Positions 49,827 through 58,730 are shown, counted from the first letter of the stretch. The stretch is 63,061 bases of DNA from Pseudomonas sp. K2I15 (GCF_002204795.1 NZ_NIXO01000038.1:1-63061), one strand, 5' to 3'. A program made the numbers and translations. Notes: generated from the sequence alone by a model not told the origin.

Positions 49827-51309
49827 ACGCAAAAACAACCGCCTGGTGCTGCCCGGCCTGATCGTGGTCACGTTGGCCGCCGCATGCGTGGTGTATTTCC
49901 TGCGCCCGAGCGAATCCGTCGCCAGCCAGGCGCTGGAGCAGGCCAAGTCCGCCAACAAGCTGCAATCTTTGGCCGAGCTGGACGGCAAGGCGCCGACCAA
50001 CCGCAAGCTCGACGTGCAAACCTGGACCACCGCTGAAGGCGCCAAGGTGCTGTTCGTCGAAGCCCATGAACTGCCGATGTTTGACATGCGCATCCTGTTC
50101 GCCGCCGGCAGCAGCCAGGACGGCAACACCCCAGGCCTGGCGCTGTTGACCAATGCGATGCTCAACGAAGGCGTGCCGGGCAAGGATGTCAGCCAGATTG
50201 CCGCCGGTTTCGACGGCCTGGGGGCTGATTTCAGCAATGGCGCTTACCGCGACATGGCGCTGGTTTCCCTGCGCAGCCTGAGTGCCAGCGACAAGCGTGA
50301 TGCGGCCCTGGCGCTGTTTGACGACGTGATCGGCAAACCGACCTTCCCCGCCGACTCCCTGGCGCGGATCAAGAACCAGCTGCTGGCCGGCTTCGAGTAC
50401 CAGAAACAGAACCCCGGCAAACTGGCGAGCATCGAGCTGTTCAAGCATCTGTACGGTGACCACCCTTACGCCCACCCGAGCGAAGGCAACGCCGAGAGCG
50501 TGCCGAAGGTGACCCTCGCGCAATTGAAAGACTTCCACGCCAAGGCCTACGCCGCCGGCAACGCGGTAATTTCTGTAGTCGGCGACCTGACCCGCGCCGA
50601 AGCCGAAGCCATGACCGCGAAGGTTTCCGCTTCACTGCCTAAGGGCCCGGCGCTGGCGAAGATCGCCCAACCGGTTGAGCCGAAGGCTGGCACTACGCAT
50701 ATCGAGTTCCCGTCCAAGCAGACAACCCTGCTGCTGGCGCAACTGGGCATCGACCGTGCCGATCCGGATTACGCCGCGCTGTCCCTGGGCAACCAGATCC
50801 TCGGCGGCGGAGGCTTCGGCACCCGTTTGATGAGCGAAGTCCGCGAGAAACGCGGCCTGACCTACGGCGTATACTCCGGTTTCTCACCGATGCAGGTGCG
50901 CGGCCCGTTCATGATCAACCTGCAAACCCGCGCCGAAATGAGCGCCGGTACGTTGAGGTTGGTGCAGGACGTGCTAGCCGACTACCTCAAGACCGGCCCG
51001 ACGCAAAAAGAACTCGAAGACGCCAAGCGCGAACTGGCCGGCAGCTTCCCGCTGTCCACCGCCAGCAACGCCGATATCGTCGGGCAATTGGGCGCCATGG
51101 GTTTCTATAACCTGCCGCTGAGCTACCTTGAAGATTTCATGAAACAATCCCAGGCGCTGACCGTAGATCAGGTCAAAGCTGCTTTGAACAAACATTTGAG
51201 TGCCGACAAGCTGGTCATCGTGACTGCCGGCCCGACGATTGCGCAAAAGCCACTACCGCCCCCCACAGATAAACCCGCCGAGCAACCGCTCGGGGTTCCG
51301 GAGCATTAA
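49819..51309 (+). CDS. M16 family peptidase homologue, non-catalytic subunit
   Basis: A 496-residue M16 protein with an N-terminal signal or anchor (RLVLPGLIVVTLAAACVVYF, residues 8-27). At the place of the HxxEH motif it has GLALLTNAMLNEG, so zinc binding is lost. It keeps the C-terminal Arg/Tyr pair in REKRGLTYGVYSGF that helps bind substrate. The start at 49819 overlaps the first subunit gene. It should complete the active site of that partner. Confidence 0.92.
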   Translation: MSERKNNRLVLPGLIVVTLAAACVVYFLRPSESVASQALEQAKSANKLQSLAELDGKAPTNRKLDVQTWTTAEGAKVLFVEAHELPMFDMRILFAAGSSQDGNTPGLALLTNAMLNEGVPGKDVSQIAAGFDGLGADFSNGAYRDMALVSLRSLSASDKRDAALALFDDVIGKPTFPADSLARIKNQLLAGFEYQKQNPGKLASIELFKHLYGDHPYAHPSEGNAESVPKVTLAQLKDFHAKAYAAGNAVISVVGDLTRAEAEAMTAKVSASLPKGPALAKIAQPVEPKAGTTHIEFPSKQTTLLLAQLGIDRADPDYAALSLGNQILGGGGFGTRLMSEVREKRGLTYGVYSGFSPMQVRGPFMINLQTRAEMSAGTLRLVQDVLADYLKTGPTQKELEDAKRELAGSFPLSTASNADIVGQLGAMGFYNLPLSYLEDFMKQSQALTVDQVKAALNKHLSADKLVIVTAGPTIAQKPLPPPTDKPAEQPLGVPEH

Positions 51310-51926
51310 TGGCCCGTCCATCCCGTCCAAAAAAACCTGTCCACAACGTTCACAACGGTGTGGGCCAACTGCGCATCATCGGCGGAGAGTGGGGCAGCCG
51401 TAAGCTGAGCTTCCCCGACGTCGTGGGCCTGCGCCCGACGCCAGACCGCGTGCGTGAAACCCTGTTCAACTGGCTCGCGCCGTACATTGCCGGAGCCAAG
51501 GTGCTGGACCCGTTCGCGGGTAGCGGCGCGTTGTTCCTGGAATCCCTGTCCCGTGGCGCCGCCTTGGGCCAGGCGCTGGATGCCAGCAATGTGGCGGTTG
51601 CCAGCCTCAAGGAACACTTGAGCACCCTGCGTTGCACCACTGGGCAAGTGCAGACCGCTGACGCGCTGCGCTACCTGGAAACCCAGGAAGCGCGTGAGTT
51701 TGACGTGGTGTTCCTGGACCCGCCGTTTAACCAGAACCTGTTGCCGACTGTGTGTGCGTTGCTGGAAGAGCGCCAGTGGTTGGCACCGGATGCCTGGATC
51801 TATACCGAAAGCGAGACGGCACCTTCTACACTCGGCCTGCCGGGCACCTGGCGCCTGCACCGGGAGCAGAAATCCGGACGGGTGTATTACGCGTTGTGGC
51901 AACGTACGACGTCGGGCGCCGCCTAA
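51309..51926 (+). CDS. rsmD: 16S rRNA (guanine-N2) methyltransferase RsmD
   Basis: A 205-residue SAM enzyme that methylates G966 of 16S rRNA. It has GEWGSRKLSFPDVVGLRPTP, then the SAM motif VLDPFAGSGALFLESLSRGA and catalytic VVFLDPPFN. Its start overlaps the M16 stop (TAATG). In P. aeruginosa the same three genes follow one another. Confidence 0.94.
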   Translation: MARPSRPKKPVHNVHNGVGQLRIIGGEWGSRKLSFPDVVGLRPTPDRVRETLFNWLAPYIAGAKVLDPFAGSGALFLESLSRGAALGQALDASNVAVASLKEHLSTLRCTTGQVQTADALRYLETQEAREFDVVFLDPPFNQNLLPTVCALLEERQWLAPDAWIYTESETAPSTLGLPGTWRLHREQKSGRVYYALWQRTTSGAA

Positions 51927-51950
51927 ACACCTGAACTTGCGCAGCCCAAT

Positions 51951-52115
51951 GTGGCGAGGGAGCTTGTTGTGGCGAGGGAGCTTGCTCCCGCTGGGCTGCG
52001 CAGCAGCCCCAAAGCAGGCGATGGTGTTTCCTGAGAGATTGAGGGGTTAGCGTTTAGGGCCGCTTCGCGGCCCAGCGGGAGCAAGCTCCCTCGCCACAGC
52101 AAGCTCCCTCGCCAC
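51951..52115. repeat. REPIN, family C, with both arms duplicated
   Basis: The left side has two tandem 18-mers, GTGGCGAGGGAGCTTGTT (51951-51968) and GTGGCGAGGGAGCTTGCT (51969-51986). The right side has two tandem AGCAAGCTCCCTCGCCAC units (52080-52097 and 52098-52115). The outer units are near-exact complements, so the hairpin has been extended by the same 18 bp on both sides. It lies between rsmD and the YheT-type hydrolase gene. Confidence 0.92.
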
Positions 52116-52155
52116 AGGTTGCTCATCCGCCCTGCCATCCGCCGCGAGAACCATC

Positions 52156-53151
52156 GTGTCAAAAACGCCCGACCGCTTCACCCCCGCCTTCGGCCTCGGC
52201 AACCCGCACCTGCAAACGCTGTGGGGACCGCTGTGGCGCAAAACCACCCACATCGAACGCCAGCGCGAACGGCTGTGGCTGGCAGACGGCGACTTTCTCG
52301 ACCTTGACTGGCATGGCCCCCATGACGCGCAAACGCCGCTGGTACTGGTGCTGCACGGCCTGACCGGCTCGTCCAACTCACCTTACGTCGCCGGCCTGCA
52401 AAAAGCCTTGGCGGCTCAAGGCTGGGCCAGCGTCGCGCTGAACTGGCGCGGCTGCTCCGGCGAACCCAACCTGCTAGCCCGCAGCTACCACTCCGGCGCC
52501 AGTGAAGACCTGGCCGAAACCATCGCTCACCTGCGGGCCAAGCGCCCGTTGGCGCCGCTGTATGCGGTGGGTTATTCGTTGGGCGGCAATGTGCTGCTAA
52601 AGCATTTGGGTGAAACCGGCGAAGCCTCCGGCCTGCAAGGCGCGGCAGCCGTATCGGTGCCGTTTCGCCTGGACCAGTGCGCCGATCGCATCGGCCTGGG
52701 CTTTTCACGGGTTTACCAGAAGCATTTCATGCGCGAAATGCTGGCCTACATCCGCGTCAAACAAAGCCGGTTTCTAAAGGATGGCCACGAGGCGGGCCTG
52801 AAAACCCTGGCCGACCTGGGCTCGCTGGAGAAGATACGCACGTTCTGGGACTTTGACGGCCGCGTCACCGCGCCGCTGCACGGTTTCCTAAGTGCCGAGG
52901 ACTATTACCACCAGGCCTCCAGCCGCTATTACCTGGGCGCGATTCGCACACCCACCCTGATCATCCAGGCGGCAGACGATCCGTTCGTGTTCGCCCACAG
53001 CCTGCCCGAGGCCAGCGAACTGTCGGATTGCACCGAATTCGAATTGCTGGCCAAGGGCGGGCATGTCGGGTTTGTGGATGGTTCTCTGAAACAGCCAACC
53101 TACTACCTGGAACGGCGAATCCCAGAGTGGCTGCTGGCACAACGCGGGTAA
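52156..53151 (+). CDS. YheT family alpha/beta hydrolase
   Basis: A 331-residue COG0429 hydrolase. It opens with FTPAFGLGNPHLQTLWGPLW, has LVLVLHGLTGSSNSPYVAGL, the nucleophile elbow GYSLGGNVLLKHLGE and a late His in GGHVGFVDG. Substrate unknown; family members are predicted esterases. The start is GTG at 52156, which gives the family N-terminus. The Shine-Dalgarno is weak, and the REPIN ends 40 bp upstream. Confidence 0.9.
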   Translation: MSKTPDRFTPAFGLGNPHLQTLWGPLWRKTTHIERQRERLWLADGDFLDLDWHGPHDAQTPLVLVLHGLTGSSNSPYVAGLQKALAAQGWASVALNWRGCSGEPNLLARSYHSGASEDLAETIAHLRAKRPLAPLYAVGYSLGGNVLLKHLGETGEASGLQGAAAVSVPFRLDQCADRIGLGFSRVYQKHFMREMLAYIRVKQSRFLKDGHEAGLKTLADLGSLEKIRTFWDFDGRVTAPLHGFLSAEDYYHQASSRYYLGAIRTPTLIIQAADDPFVFAHSLPEASELSDCTEFELLAKGGHVGFVDGSLKQPTYYLERRIPEWLLAQRG

Positions 53152-53152
53152 A

Positions 53153-53244
53153 AATGTGGGAGCGGGCTTGCTCGCGAAAGCGGTATACCCGTCGACCTAT
53201 TTGGTGACTGACACATCGCCTTCGCGAGCAAGCCCGCTCCCACA
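53153..53244. repeat. REPIN, family A, after the YheT-type gene
   Basis: GTGGGAGCGGGCTTGCTCGC (53157 on) pairs with TTCGCGAGCAAGCCCGCTCC (53221 on) and CACA. It begins 1-2 nt after the stop codon of the hydrolase gene, so it probably folds as its transcript end. The convergent sulfurtransferase gene ends 28 bp beyond it. Confidence 0.88.
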
Positions 53245-53272
53245 GTTCTGATTGGGTTGAATCAGGTAGACC

Positions 53273-54127
53273 TCAGTCGCCTGTTGCAACTTCCCGCGCT
53301 GGATCAGTGATCCACTCGCTCCACGACCCCGCGTACAACTTGCCCAACGGGTAACCCGCCAGGCACAGGGCGAACAGGTTGTGGCAGGCCGTCACGCCCG
53401 AGCCGCAGTAGGCCACCAGATCATCCGGCGAGCGGTCTTGCAGCTTGGCGGCGAAGCGTTGCTTGAGTTGGTCCGCCGGCAGGAAACGACCGTCGCTGCC
53501 CAGGTTTTCATTGAACGCCGCACACTGCGCGCCCGGGATGTGCCCGGCGACCGGGTCAATCGGCTCCACGTCACCACGAAAGCGCGGCTGGGCGCGGGCG
53601 TCGATCAGGGTCAGGCCTGGCTGGCCAAGGCGTTTTTGCAGGTGCTCGGCGTCCAGTTGCAGGTGGTTGTCCGGCGTACCGTTGAAGGTACCAGGCTCAA
53701 CCACCGGGCCATCCAAGCTCAGAGGGAACCCCGCCGAATGCCAGGCTTTCAGGCCGCCATCGAGGATGAAAACACCGTCGCGCTTGCCCAACCAGGCCAG
53801 TAACCACCAGGCGCGGGCGGCGTAGGCACCGGGGCCGTCGTCATACAGCACGATGTCGCTGTCCGAGTTGACGCCCCAGGCCCGCAGTTGCTGGATAAAC
53901 GCATCCGCCGCCGGCAGGGGATGGCGACCGGTCACGCCCTTGGTCACCGGCCCGCTGAGGTGACGTTCCAAATCCGCATACTGCGACCCTTCGATATGCC
54001 CTTCGGCGTAGCTGCACAGGCCGTAATCCGGGTCTTCCAGGGCAAAGCGGCAATCAAGGATCACCAGCCCGCCGGCCTTCTGGCGCTCGGCCAGTTGCTG
54101 GGGGCTGATCAGTTGGGCAAGCGGCAT
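53273..54127 (-). CDS. sseA: 3-mercaptopyruvate sulfurtransferase, SseA-type
   Basis: A 284-residue protein with two rhodanese domains. The C-terminal one carries the persulfide-forming Cys in VAYCGSGVTACHNLFAL; the CGSGVTA loop is typical of mercaptopyruvate rather than thiosulfate sulfurtransferases. The N-terminal domain (LVILDCRFALEDPDYGLCSY) is inactive. It stands alone in the genome between a REPIN and the tetR gene; the role is probably sulfur transfer or cysteine catabolism. Confidence 0.9.
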   Translation of the reverse strand: MPLAQLISPQQLAERQKAGGLVILDCRFALEDPDYGLCSYAEGHIEGSQYADLERHLSGPVTKGVTGRHPLPAADAFIQQLRAWGVNSDSDIVLYDDGPGAYAARAWWLLAWLGKRDGVFILDGGLKAWHSAGFPLSLDGPVVEPGTFNGTPDNHLQLDAEHLQKRLGQPGLTLIDARAQPRFRGDVEPIDPVAGHIPGAQCAAFNENLGSDGRFLPADQLKQRFAAKLQDRSPDDLVAYCGSGVTACHNLFALCLAGYPLGKLYAGSWSEWITDPAREVATGD

Positions 54128-54166
54128 GACTGACTCCTGTGGCTACGTTCGGGTTCGGGAAATATC

Positions 54167-54838
54167 CTACTTCACTTCTTCCAGCGCCTGGTTCAACGGC
54201 ACGTAAAACTCTTTGAACAGCGCATCCACCGCGTCCTTGGCCTTGGGGGTGATAAACCCGGCTTCCAGCACCAGCACCTGGTACACACCGCGCTTGATCG
54301 CCTCGGCGCTCAGGTGCGTGGACTTTTCATTGGTGGTGCACAGGAAACGCACCCACGAGGTGAGGATGATCCAGGCGTTGAGGGTCAGGGCTTCGGTTTG
54401 TACCGGGTCCATGTTCAGGATGCCGGCGTCGACAAAACCCTGGTAGATGGCAGCGCCCTGGATCAGGCAGCGCTGGGAAAAACGCCGGTAGCCAGTGGCC
54501 AGCTCCGGGTCGCTCTCCAGCAGGTGTTCGAGGTCACGGTGCAAAAAGCGGTAGCGCCACATGCCGGCGAGTACAGCCTGCAGGTAGAAGCGTTTGTCTT
54601 CCACGGTCACCGCGCGGCCCTGGGGCGGGCGCAGGAAGCTGTCCACCAACGCTTCGTACTCACGAAACAGCACGGCGATGATCGCCTGCTTGTTGGGGAA
54701 GTGGTAGTACAGGTTGCCCGGGGAAATTTCCATATGGGCAGCGATATGGTTGGTGCTGACACTGCGCTCGCCCTGCTGGTTAAACAGCTCCAGGCTGGTT
54801 TGCACAATGCGCTCGCTGGTCTTTACTCGTGGTGCCAT
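54167..54838 (-). CDS. TetR family transcriptional regulator
   Basis: A 223-residue repressor-type protein with an N-terminal helix-turn-helix (VQTSLELFNQQGERSVSTNH, then EISPGNLYYHFPNKQAIIAV) and a ligand domain (TetR_C-like) after residue 80. It is divergent from the aldehyde dehydrogenase/GMC oxidoreductase operon and, by position (as in P. aeruginosa PA0367), is expected to control it and itself. The ligand may be an aldehyde, alcohol or fatty compound; this is a guess. Confidence 0.9.
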   Translation of the reverse strand: MAPRVKTSERIVQTSLELFNQQGERSVSTNHIAAHMEISPGNLYYHFPNKQAIIAVLFREYEALVDSFLRPPQGRAVTVEDKRFYLQAVLAGMWRYRFLHRDLEHLLESDPELATGYRRFSQRCLIQGAAIYQGFVDAGILNMDPVQTEALTLNAWIILTSWVRFLCTTNEKSTHLSAEAIKRGVYQVLVLEAGFITPKAKDAVDALFKEFYVPLNQALEEVK

Positions 54839-54881
54839 GGGAAATCAACTTCTAGACCCGTGATGGCGGCATCTTACGGAC

Positions 54882-54897
54882 TATCCTTGTCCGGATA
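54882..54897. promoter_or_regulatory. Small dyad near the tetR start
   Basis: TATCC (54882-54886) and GGATA (54893-54897) form a 16-bp interrupted palindrome 44-59 bp upstream of the TetR gene start. It may be a second operator for autoregulation. Its sequence differs from the dyad inside the calB promoter, so a single protein is not certain to bind both. Confidence 0.3.
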
Positions 54898-54922
54898 AAT
54901 CGGCACGTTCGTGCAATGTTAT

Positions 54923-54951
54923 TTGACAATTTAGAGCAATGACTCTAAAAA
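54923..54951 (+). promoter_or_regulatory. Promoter of calB with an embedded operator
   Basis: TTGACA (54923-54928, a perfect -35) and TAAAAA (54946-54951) are 17 bp apart. Between them, and overlapping the first bases of the -10, lies the palindrome TTTAGAG-CAATGA-CTCTAAA (54930-54949). This is the layout expected for a TetR-type repressor blocking RNA polymerase. The tetR gene next to it is the likely source of the repressor. Confidence 0.6.
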
Positions 54952-54985
54952 ATGAAGCATTCCAATAACAATCGGGAACTTCGCC

Positions 54986-56413
54986 ATGTCTGCCAACGTT
55001 GCCTACCTGCAAGATTCCCAGGCGCTGGACCAGCTCCAGGCCCTGTTCGACGCTCAACGCCGGGCCTACGCGGCCAACCCGATGCCGCCGGCCGCCCAGC
55101 GCCAGCAATGGCTCAAGGCCTTGCGCGACCTGCTGAGCGACGAGCGCCAGGCGCTGATCAACGCCATCAGCAGTGATTTCAGCCACCGCAGCGCCGACGA
55201 AACCCTGTTCGCCGAATTGATGCCCAGCCTGCATGGCATTCACTACGCCAGCAAACACCTCAAGGGCTGGATGAAACCTTCCCGTCGAGCTGTGGGCATC
55301 GCCTTCCAGCCCGCGTCGGCCAAGGTCATCTATCAACCGCTGGGCGTGGTCGGGGTGATCGTGCCCTGGAACTACCCGTTGTACCTGGCCATTGGTCCGC
55401 TGGTGGGCGCGTTGGCAGCCGGCAACCGGGTGATGCTCAAGCTCAGCGAATCCACGCCCGCCACCGGCCAACTGCTCAAGGCGCTGCTGGCGAAGATCTT
55501 CCCTGAAGACCTGGTGTGCGTGGTGCTCGGCGAAGCCGAAGTGGGCATGGCGTTCTCCAAGCTGCGCTTCGACCACCTGTTGTTCACCGGCGCCACCAGC
55601 ATCGGCAAGCACGTGATGCGCGCGGCGGCCGAACACCTGACGCCGGTCACCCTGGAACTGGGCGGCAAATCACCGGCGATTGTTTCCGCCGACGTGCCGC
55701 TGAAAGACGCCGCCGAACGCATCGCCTTCGGCAAGGCACTGAATGCCGGGCAAACCTGCGTGGCGCCAGACTACGTGCTGGTGCCGGAAGACCGTGTAGA
55801 CGGTTTCGTCGAGGCCTACAGCAAGGCAGTTCGCGGGTTTTATCCGACCCTGGCCGACAACCCGGACTACACCGCGATCATCAACGAACGACAACTGGCC
55901 CGGCTCAATGGCTACGTGAAAGACGCCACCGACAAGGGCGCCACCCTGATCCCGCTGTACGACCAGGGCCAGGAACGGCGCATGGCCCACAGCCTGCTGC
56001 TGAATGTCAGCGATGAAATGACCGTGATGCAGGACGAAATCTTCGGCCCGGTGCTGCCGATCGTGCCGTATCGCGGCCTCGACCAAGCTTTCACCTACAT
56101 CAATGAGCGCCCTCGCCCGCTGGCGCTGTATTACTTCGGCTACAACAAGGCCGAACAGAACCGCGTACTGCACGAGACCCATTCCGGCGGCGTATGCCTG
56201 AACGACACCCTGCTGCACGTAGCCCAGGACGACATGCCCTTCGGTGGCATCGGCCCGTCCGGCATGGGCCACTACCACGGCCATGAAGGTTTCCTGACCT
56301 TCAGCAAGGCCAAGGGTGTGCTGATCAAGCAACGCCTGAACGCGGCCAAGCTGATTTACCCGCCCTACGGCAAATCCATCCAGAAGTTGATCCAGAAGCT
56401 GTTCGTCCGCTAA
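54986..56413 (+). CDS. calB: Coniferyl aldehyde dehydrogenase-type enzyme
   Basis: A 475-residue NAD(P)-dependent aldehyde dehydrogenase. It has VVGVIVPWNYPLYLAIGPLV, the catalytic Glu in TLELGGKSPAIV and catalytic Cys258 in LNAGQTCVAPDY, with a hydrophobic C-terminus typical of membrane-near ALDH3 types. Its length and N-terminus resemble coniferyl aldehyde dehydrogenase (CalB) of Pseudomonas. Fatty aldehydes are an equal possibility. It is first in an operon with a Tat-signal protein and a GMC oxidoreductase, so it may oxidise the aldehyde the latter makes. Confidence 0.82.
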   Translation: MSANVAYLQDSQALDQLQALFDAQRRAYAANPMPPAAQRQQWLKALRDLLSDERQALINAISSDFSHRSADETLFAELMPSLHGIHYASKHLKGWMKPSRRAVGIAFQPASAKVIYQPLGVVGVIVPWNYPLYLAIGPLVGALAAGNRVMLKLSESTPATGQLLKALLAKIFPEDLVCVVLGEAEVGMAFSKLRFDHLLFTGATSIGKHVMRAAAEHLTPVTLELGGKSPAIVSADVPLKDAAERIAFGKALNAGQTCVAPDYVLVPEDRVDGFVEAYSKAVRGFYPTLADNPDYTAIINERQLARLNGYVKDATDKGATLIPLYDQGQERRMAHSLLLNVSDEMTVMQDEIFGPVLPIVPYRGLDQAFTYINERPRPLALYYFGYNKAEQNRVLHETHSGGVCLNDTLLHVAQDDMPFGGIGPSGMGHYHGHEGFLTFSKAKGVLIKQRLNAAKLIYPPYGKSIQKLIQKLFVR

Positions 56414-56441
56414 CAAACCCATCACCGGGATAACAATAAGA

Positions 56442-56987
56442 ATGAACCCTAGCCTGACTGAATCACCCGCGCTGTCACGGCGCGGCGTACTGAAAATCGG
56501 CCTGTGTGCCAGCGCCTTCCTGGCCACCGCCGGACTTGGCGCCAGCCTCAGCGGTTGCTCCAGCAGCACCCCGGCCAGCGGCTTTGCGATGTTGCGCAGC
56601 AGTGACCTGCCGTTTTTGCGGGCGGTGATCCCGGTGCTGCTGGAAGGCGCCGCCAGCGCCGAAGCAGTCGTAGCCGGAATCGACGACACCCTGAAAAAAC
56701 TCGATTTCAGCCTGCAACACCTGTCGCCCGAGATGTTCAAGCTGACCCAGCAACTGTTCGACGTATTGGGCATGGCCATTACCCGTGGGCCGCTGACCGG
56801 TGTGTGGGGCAGTTGGGAAAACGCCAGCGCCGAGCAAATACGCAACTTCCTGCACCGCTGGGAAAACAGCTACCTGAACCTGCTGCGCATGGGCCAGGGC
56901 TCATTGCTCAAGCTGGTAATCATGGCCTGGTATTTCCGCCCAGAGTCCTGGGCGCATTGCGGTTACCCCGGCCCACCAAAAATCTGA
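56442..56987 (+). CDS. Tat-exported small subunit, gluconate-dehydrogenase-gamma-like
   Basis: A 181-residue protein with a twin-arginine signal (LSRRGVLKIGLCASAFLATA, residues about 9-28) followed by GLGASLSGCSSS, where a lipobox-like LSGC is possible. The remainder, helical with DLPFLRAVIPVLLEGAASAE, resembles the small subunit of membrane-bound FAD alcohol or gluconate dehydrogenases. It lies 28 bp after calB and 33 bp before the GMC gene. It probably carries the folded oxidoreductase through the Tat system. Confidence 0.75.
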   Translation: MNPSLTESPALSRRGVLKIGLCASAFLATAGLGASLSGCSSSTPASGFAMLRSSDLPFLRAVIPVLLEGAASAEAVVAGIDDTLKKLDFSLQHLSPEMFKLTQQLFDVLGMAITRGPLTGVWGSWENASAEQIRNFLHRWENSYLNLLRMGQGSLLKLVIMAWYFRPESWAHCGYPGPPKI

Positions 56988-57020
56988 TTCGCATCCCTAT
57001 AAAAACAAGAGACGACCCTG

Positions 57021-58616
57021 ATGCCCGTACCTGATTTGTTCCGCGATGGCATGGCCCGCGGCTGGAAAACCCACAATGGCGCCGCCCTCGACCAGGACCT
57101 GACCCTGGAAGCCGACGTCGCGATCATCGGCAGCGGCGCAGGCGGCGGCACCACCGCCGAAATCCTCAGCGCCGCCGGCTACAAGGTGCTGCTGATCGAA
57201 GAAGGCCCGCTGAAAACCAGCAACGACTTCAAGCTGCTGGAAGACGAGGCCTACGCCAGCCTGTATCAGGAAGGCATCGGCCGCATGAGCAAGGACGGCG
57301 CAATCACCATCCTGCAGGGCCGCGCCGTCGGCGGCACCACATTGATCAACTGGACCTCCAGCTTCCGCACCCCGGACCCGACCCTCGCCCACTGGGCAAG
57401 CGAGTACGCGGTCAAGGGCCACAGCAGCGCCGAGATGGCGCCCTGGTTCGAAAAAATGGAACAACGCCTGGGCATCGCACCCTGGGCCATGCCGCCGAAT
57501 GCCAACAATGACGTGATCCGCAAAGGCTGCGAAAAGCTCGGCTACAGCTGGCACGTGATCCCGCGCAACGTGCGCGGCTGTTTCAACCTGGGCTATTGCG
57601 GCATGGGCTGCCCGGTCAATGCCAAGCAATCGATGCTGGTGACGACCATCCCGTCCACCCTGGAGAAAGGCGGCGAACTGCTGTACCTGGCCCGCGCCGA
57701 ACGCCTGAAATTCAGCGGCGACACCATCACCAGCCTCGAATGCGTGGCCATGGACCAATACTGCGTGGCACCCACCGGTCGCAAAATCACGGTGAAAGCC
57801 AAACACTACGTGTTGGCCGGTGGTGGCATCAACAGCCCGGCGCTGCTGATGCGCTCGGATGCGCCCGATCCCCATTCACGCCTGGGCAAACGCACCTTCC
57901 TGCACCTGGTGAATTTTTCCGCCGGGCTGTTTGATGAGGTGATTAACCCGTTCTACGGGGCGCCGCAGTCGATCTATTCCGATCACTTCCAATGGCAGGA
58001 CGGCACCACCGGCAAAATGTCCTACAAACTCGAAGTGCCGCCGTTGCATCCGGGCCTGGCCAGCACCTTGCTCGGCGGTTACGGCACGCAGAACGCCCTG
58101 GACATGGGCCAACTGCCCAAGACCCACGCCATGCTTGCCCTGTTGCGTGACGGCTTCCACCCCGACAGCCCGGGCGGCAGCGTCGAATTGCGCGGCGATG
58201 GCACGCCGGTGCTCGATTATCAGGTTTCGCCCTACGCCTGGGACGGCCTGCGCAGGGCGTTTCACAGCATGGCCGAGATTCAGTTTGCCGGCGGCGCCAA
58301 GTCGGTGATGCCGCTGCACGGGGATGCGCGCTACGTGAACACACTGGCCGAAGCCCGCAGCATGATTGACGGTTTGAACCTCGAATTGCACCGCACGCGG
58401 CTTGGCAGCGCGCATGTGATGGGCGGTTGCGCCATGGGCGAAGAGCCGAAAAACGCCGTGGCGGACAGCCTTGGCCGCCATCACCAACTGCGCAATCTGT
58501 CGATCCACGATGGCTCACTATTCCCCACCAGCATTGGGGCAAACCCGCAGTTATCGGTATACGGATTGACCGCGCAACTGGCGACAGCATTGGCCGAACG
58601 TCTGAAAACGGCATGA
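57021..58616 (+). CDS. GMC family FAD oxidoreductase
   Basis: A 531-residue glucose-methanol-choline oxidoreductase. The FAD motif AIIGSGAGGGTTAEILSAAG is at about residues 34-53, with GRAVGGTTLINWTSSFRTPD downstream and the C-terminal GAHVMGGCAMG-like SAHVMGGCAMGEE and DGSLFPTSIGANPQLSVYGL holding the catalytic His region. It has no signal peptide of its own. With the Tat-signal subunit before it, it may form a periplasmic alcohol dehydrogenase feeding aldehyde to CalB. Substrate unknown. Confidence 0.87.
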   Translation: MPVPDLFRDGMARGWKTHNGAALDQDLTLEADVAIIGSGAGGGTTAEILSAAGYKVLLIEEGPLKTSNDFKLLEDEAYASLYQEGIGRMSKDGAITILQGRAVGGTTLINWTSSFRTPDPTLAHWASEYAVKGHSSAEMAPWFEKMEQRLGIAPWAMPPNANNDVIRKGCEKLGYSWHVIPRNVRGCFNLGYCGMGCPVNAKQSMLVTTIPSTLEKGGELLYLARAERLKFSGDTITSLECVAMDQYCVAPTGRKITVKAKHYVLAGGGINSPALLMRSDAPDPHSRLGKRTFLHLVNFSAGLFDEVINPFYGAPQSIYSDHFQWQDGTTGKMSYKLEVPPLHPGLASTLLGGYGTQNALDMGQLPKTHAMLALLRDGFHPDSPGGSVELRGDGTPVLDYQVSPYAWDGLRRAFHSMAEIQFAGGAKSVMPLHGDARYVNTLAEARSMIDGLNLELHRTRLGSAHVMGGCAMGEEPKNAVADSLGRHHQLRNLSIHDGSLFPTSIGANPQLSVYGLTAQLATALAERLKTA

Positions 58617-58730
58617 AAACCCGGGGTATTCGCGGTGTCTATAGTGCTTTCTTCTGAATAAGTCGACTTGGCCCACCGGTAATGCTGCGATACCATCCGG
58701 TTCCCCAACGGACTCCGCCAGGACGACGCG

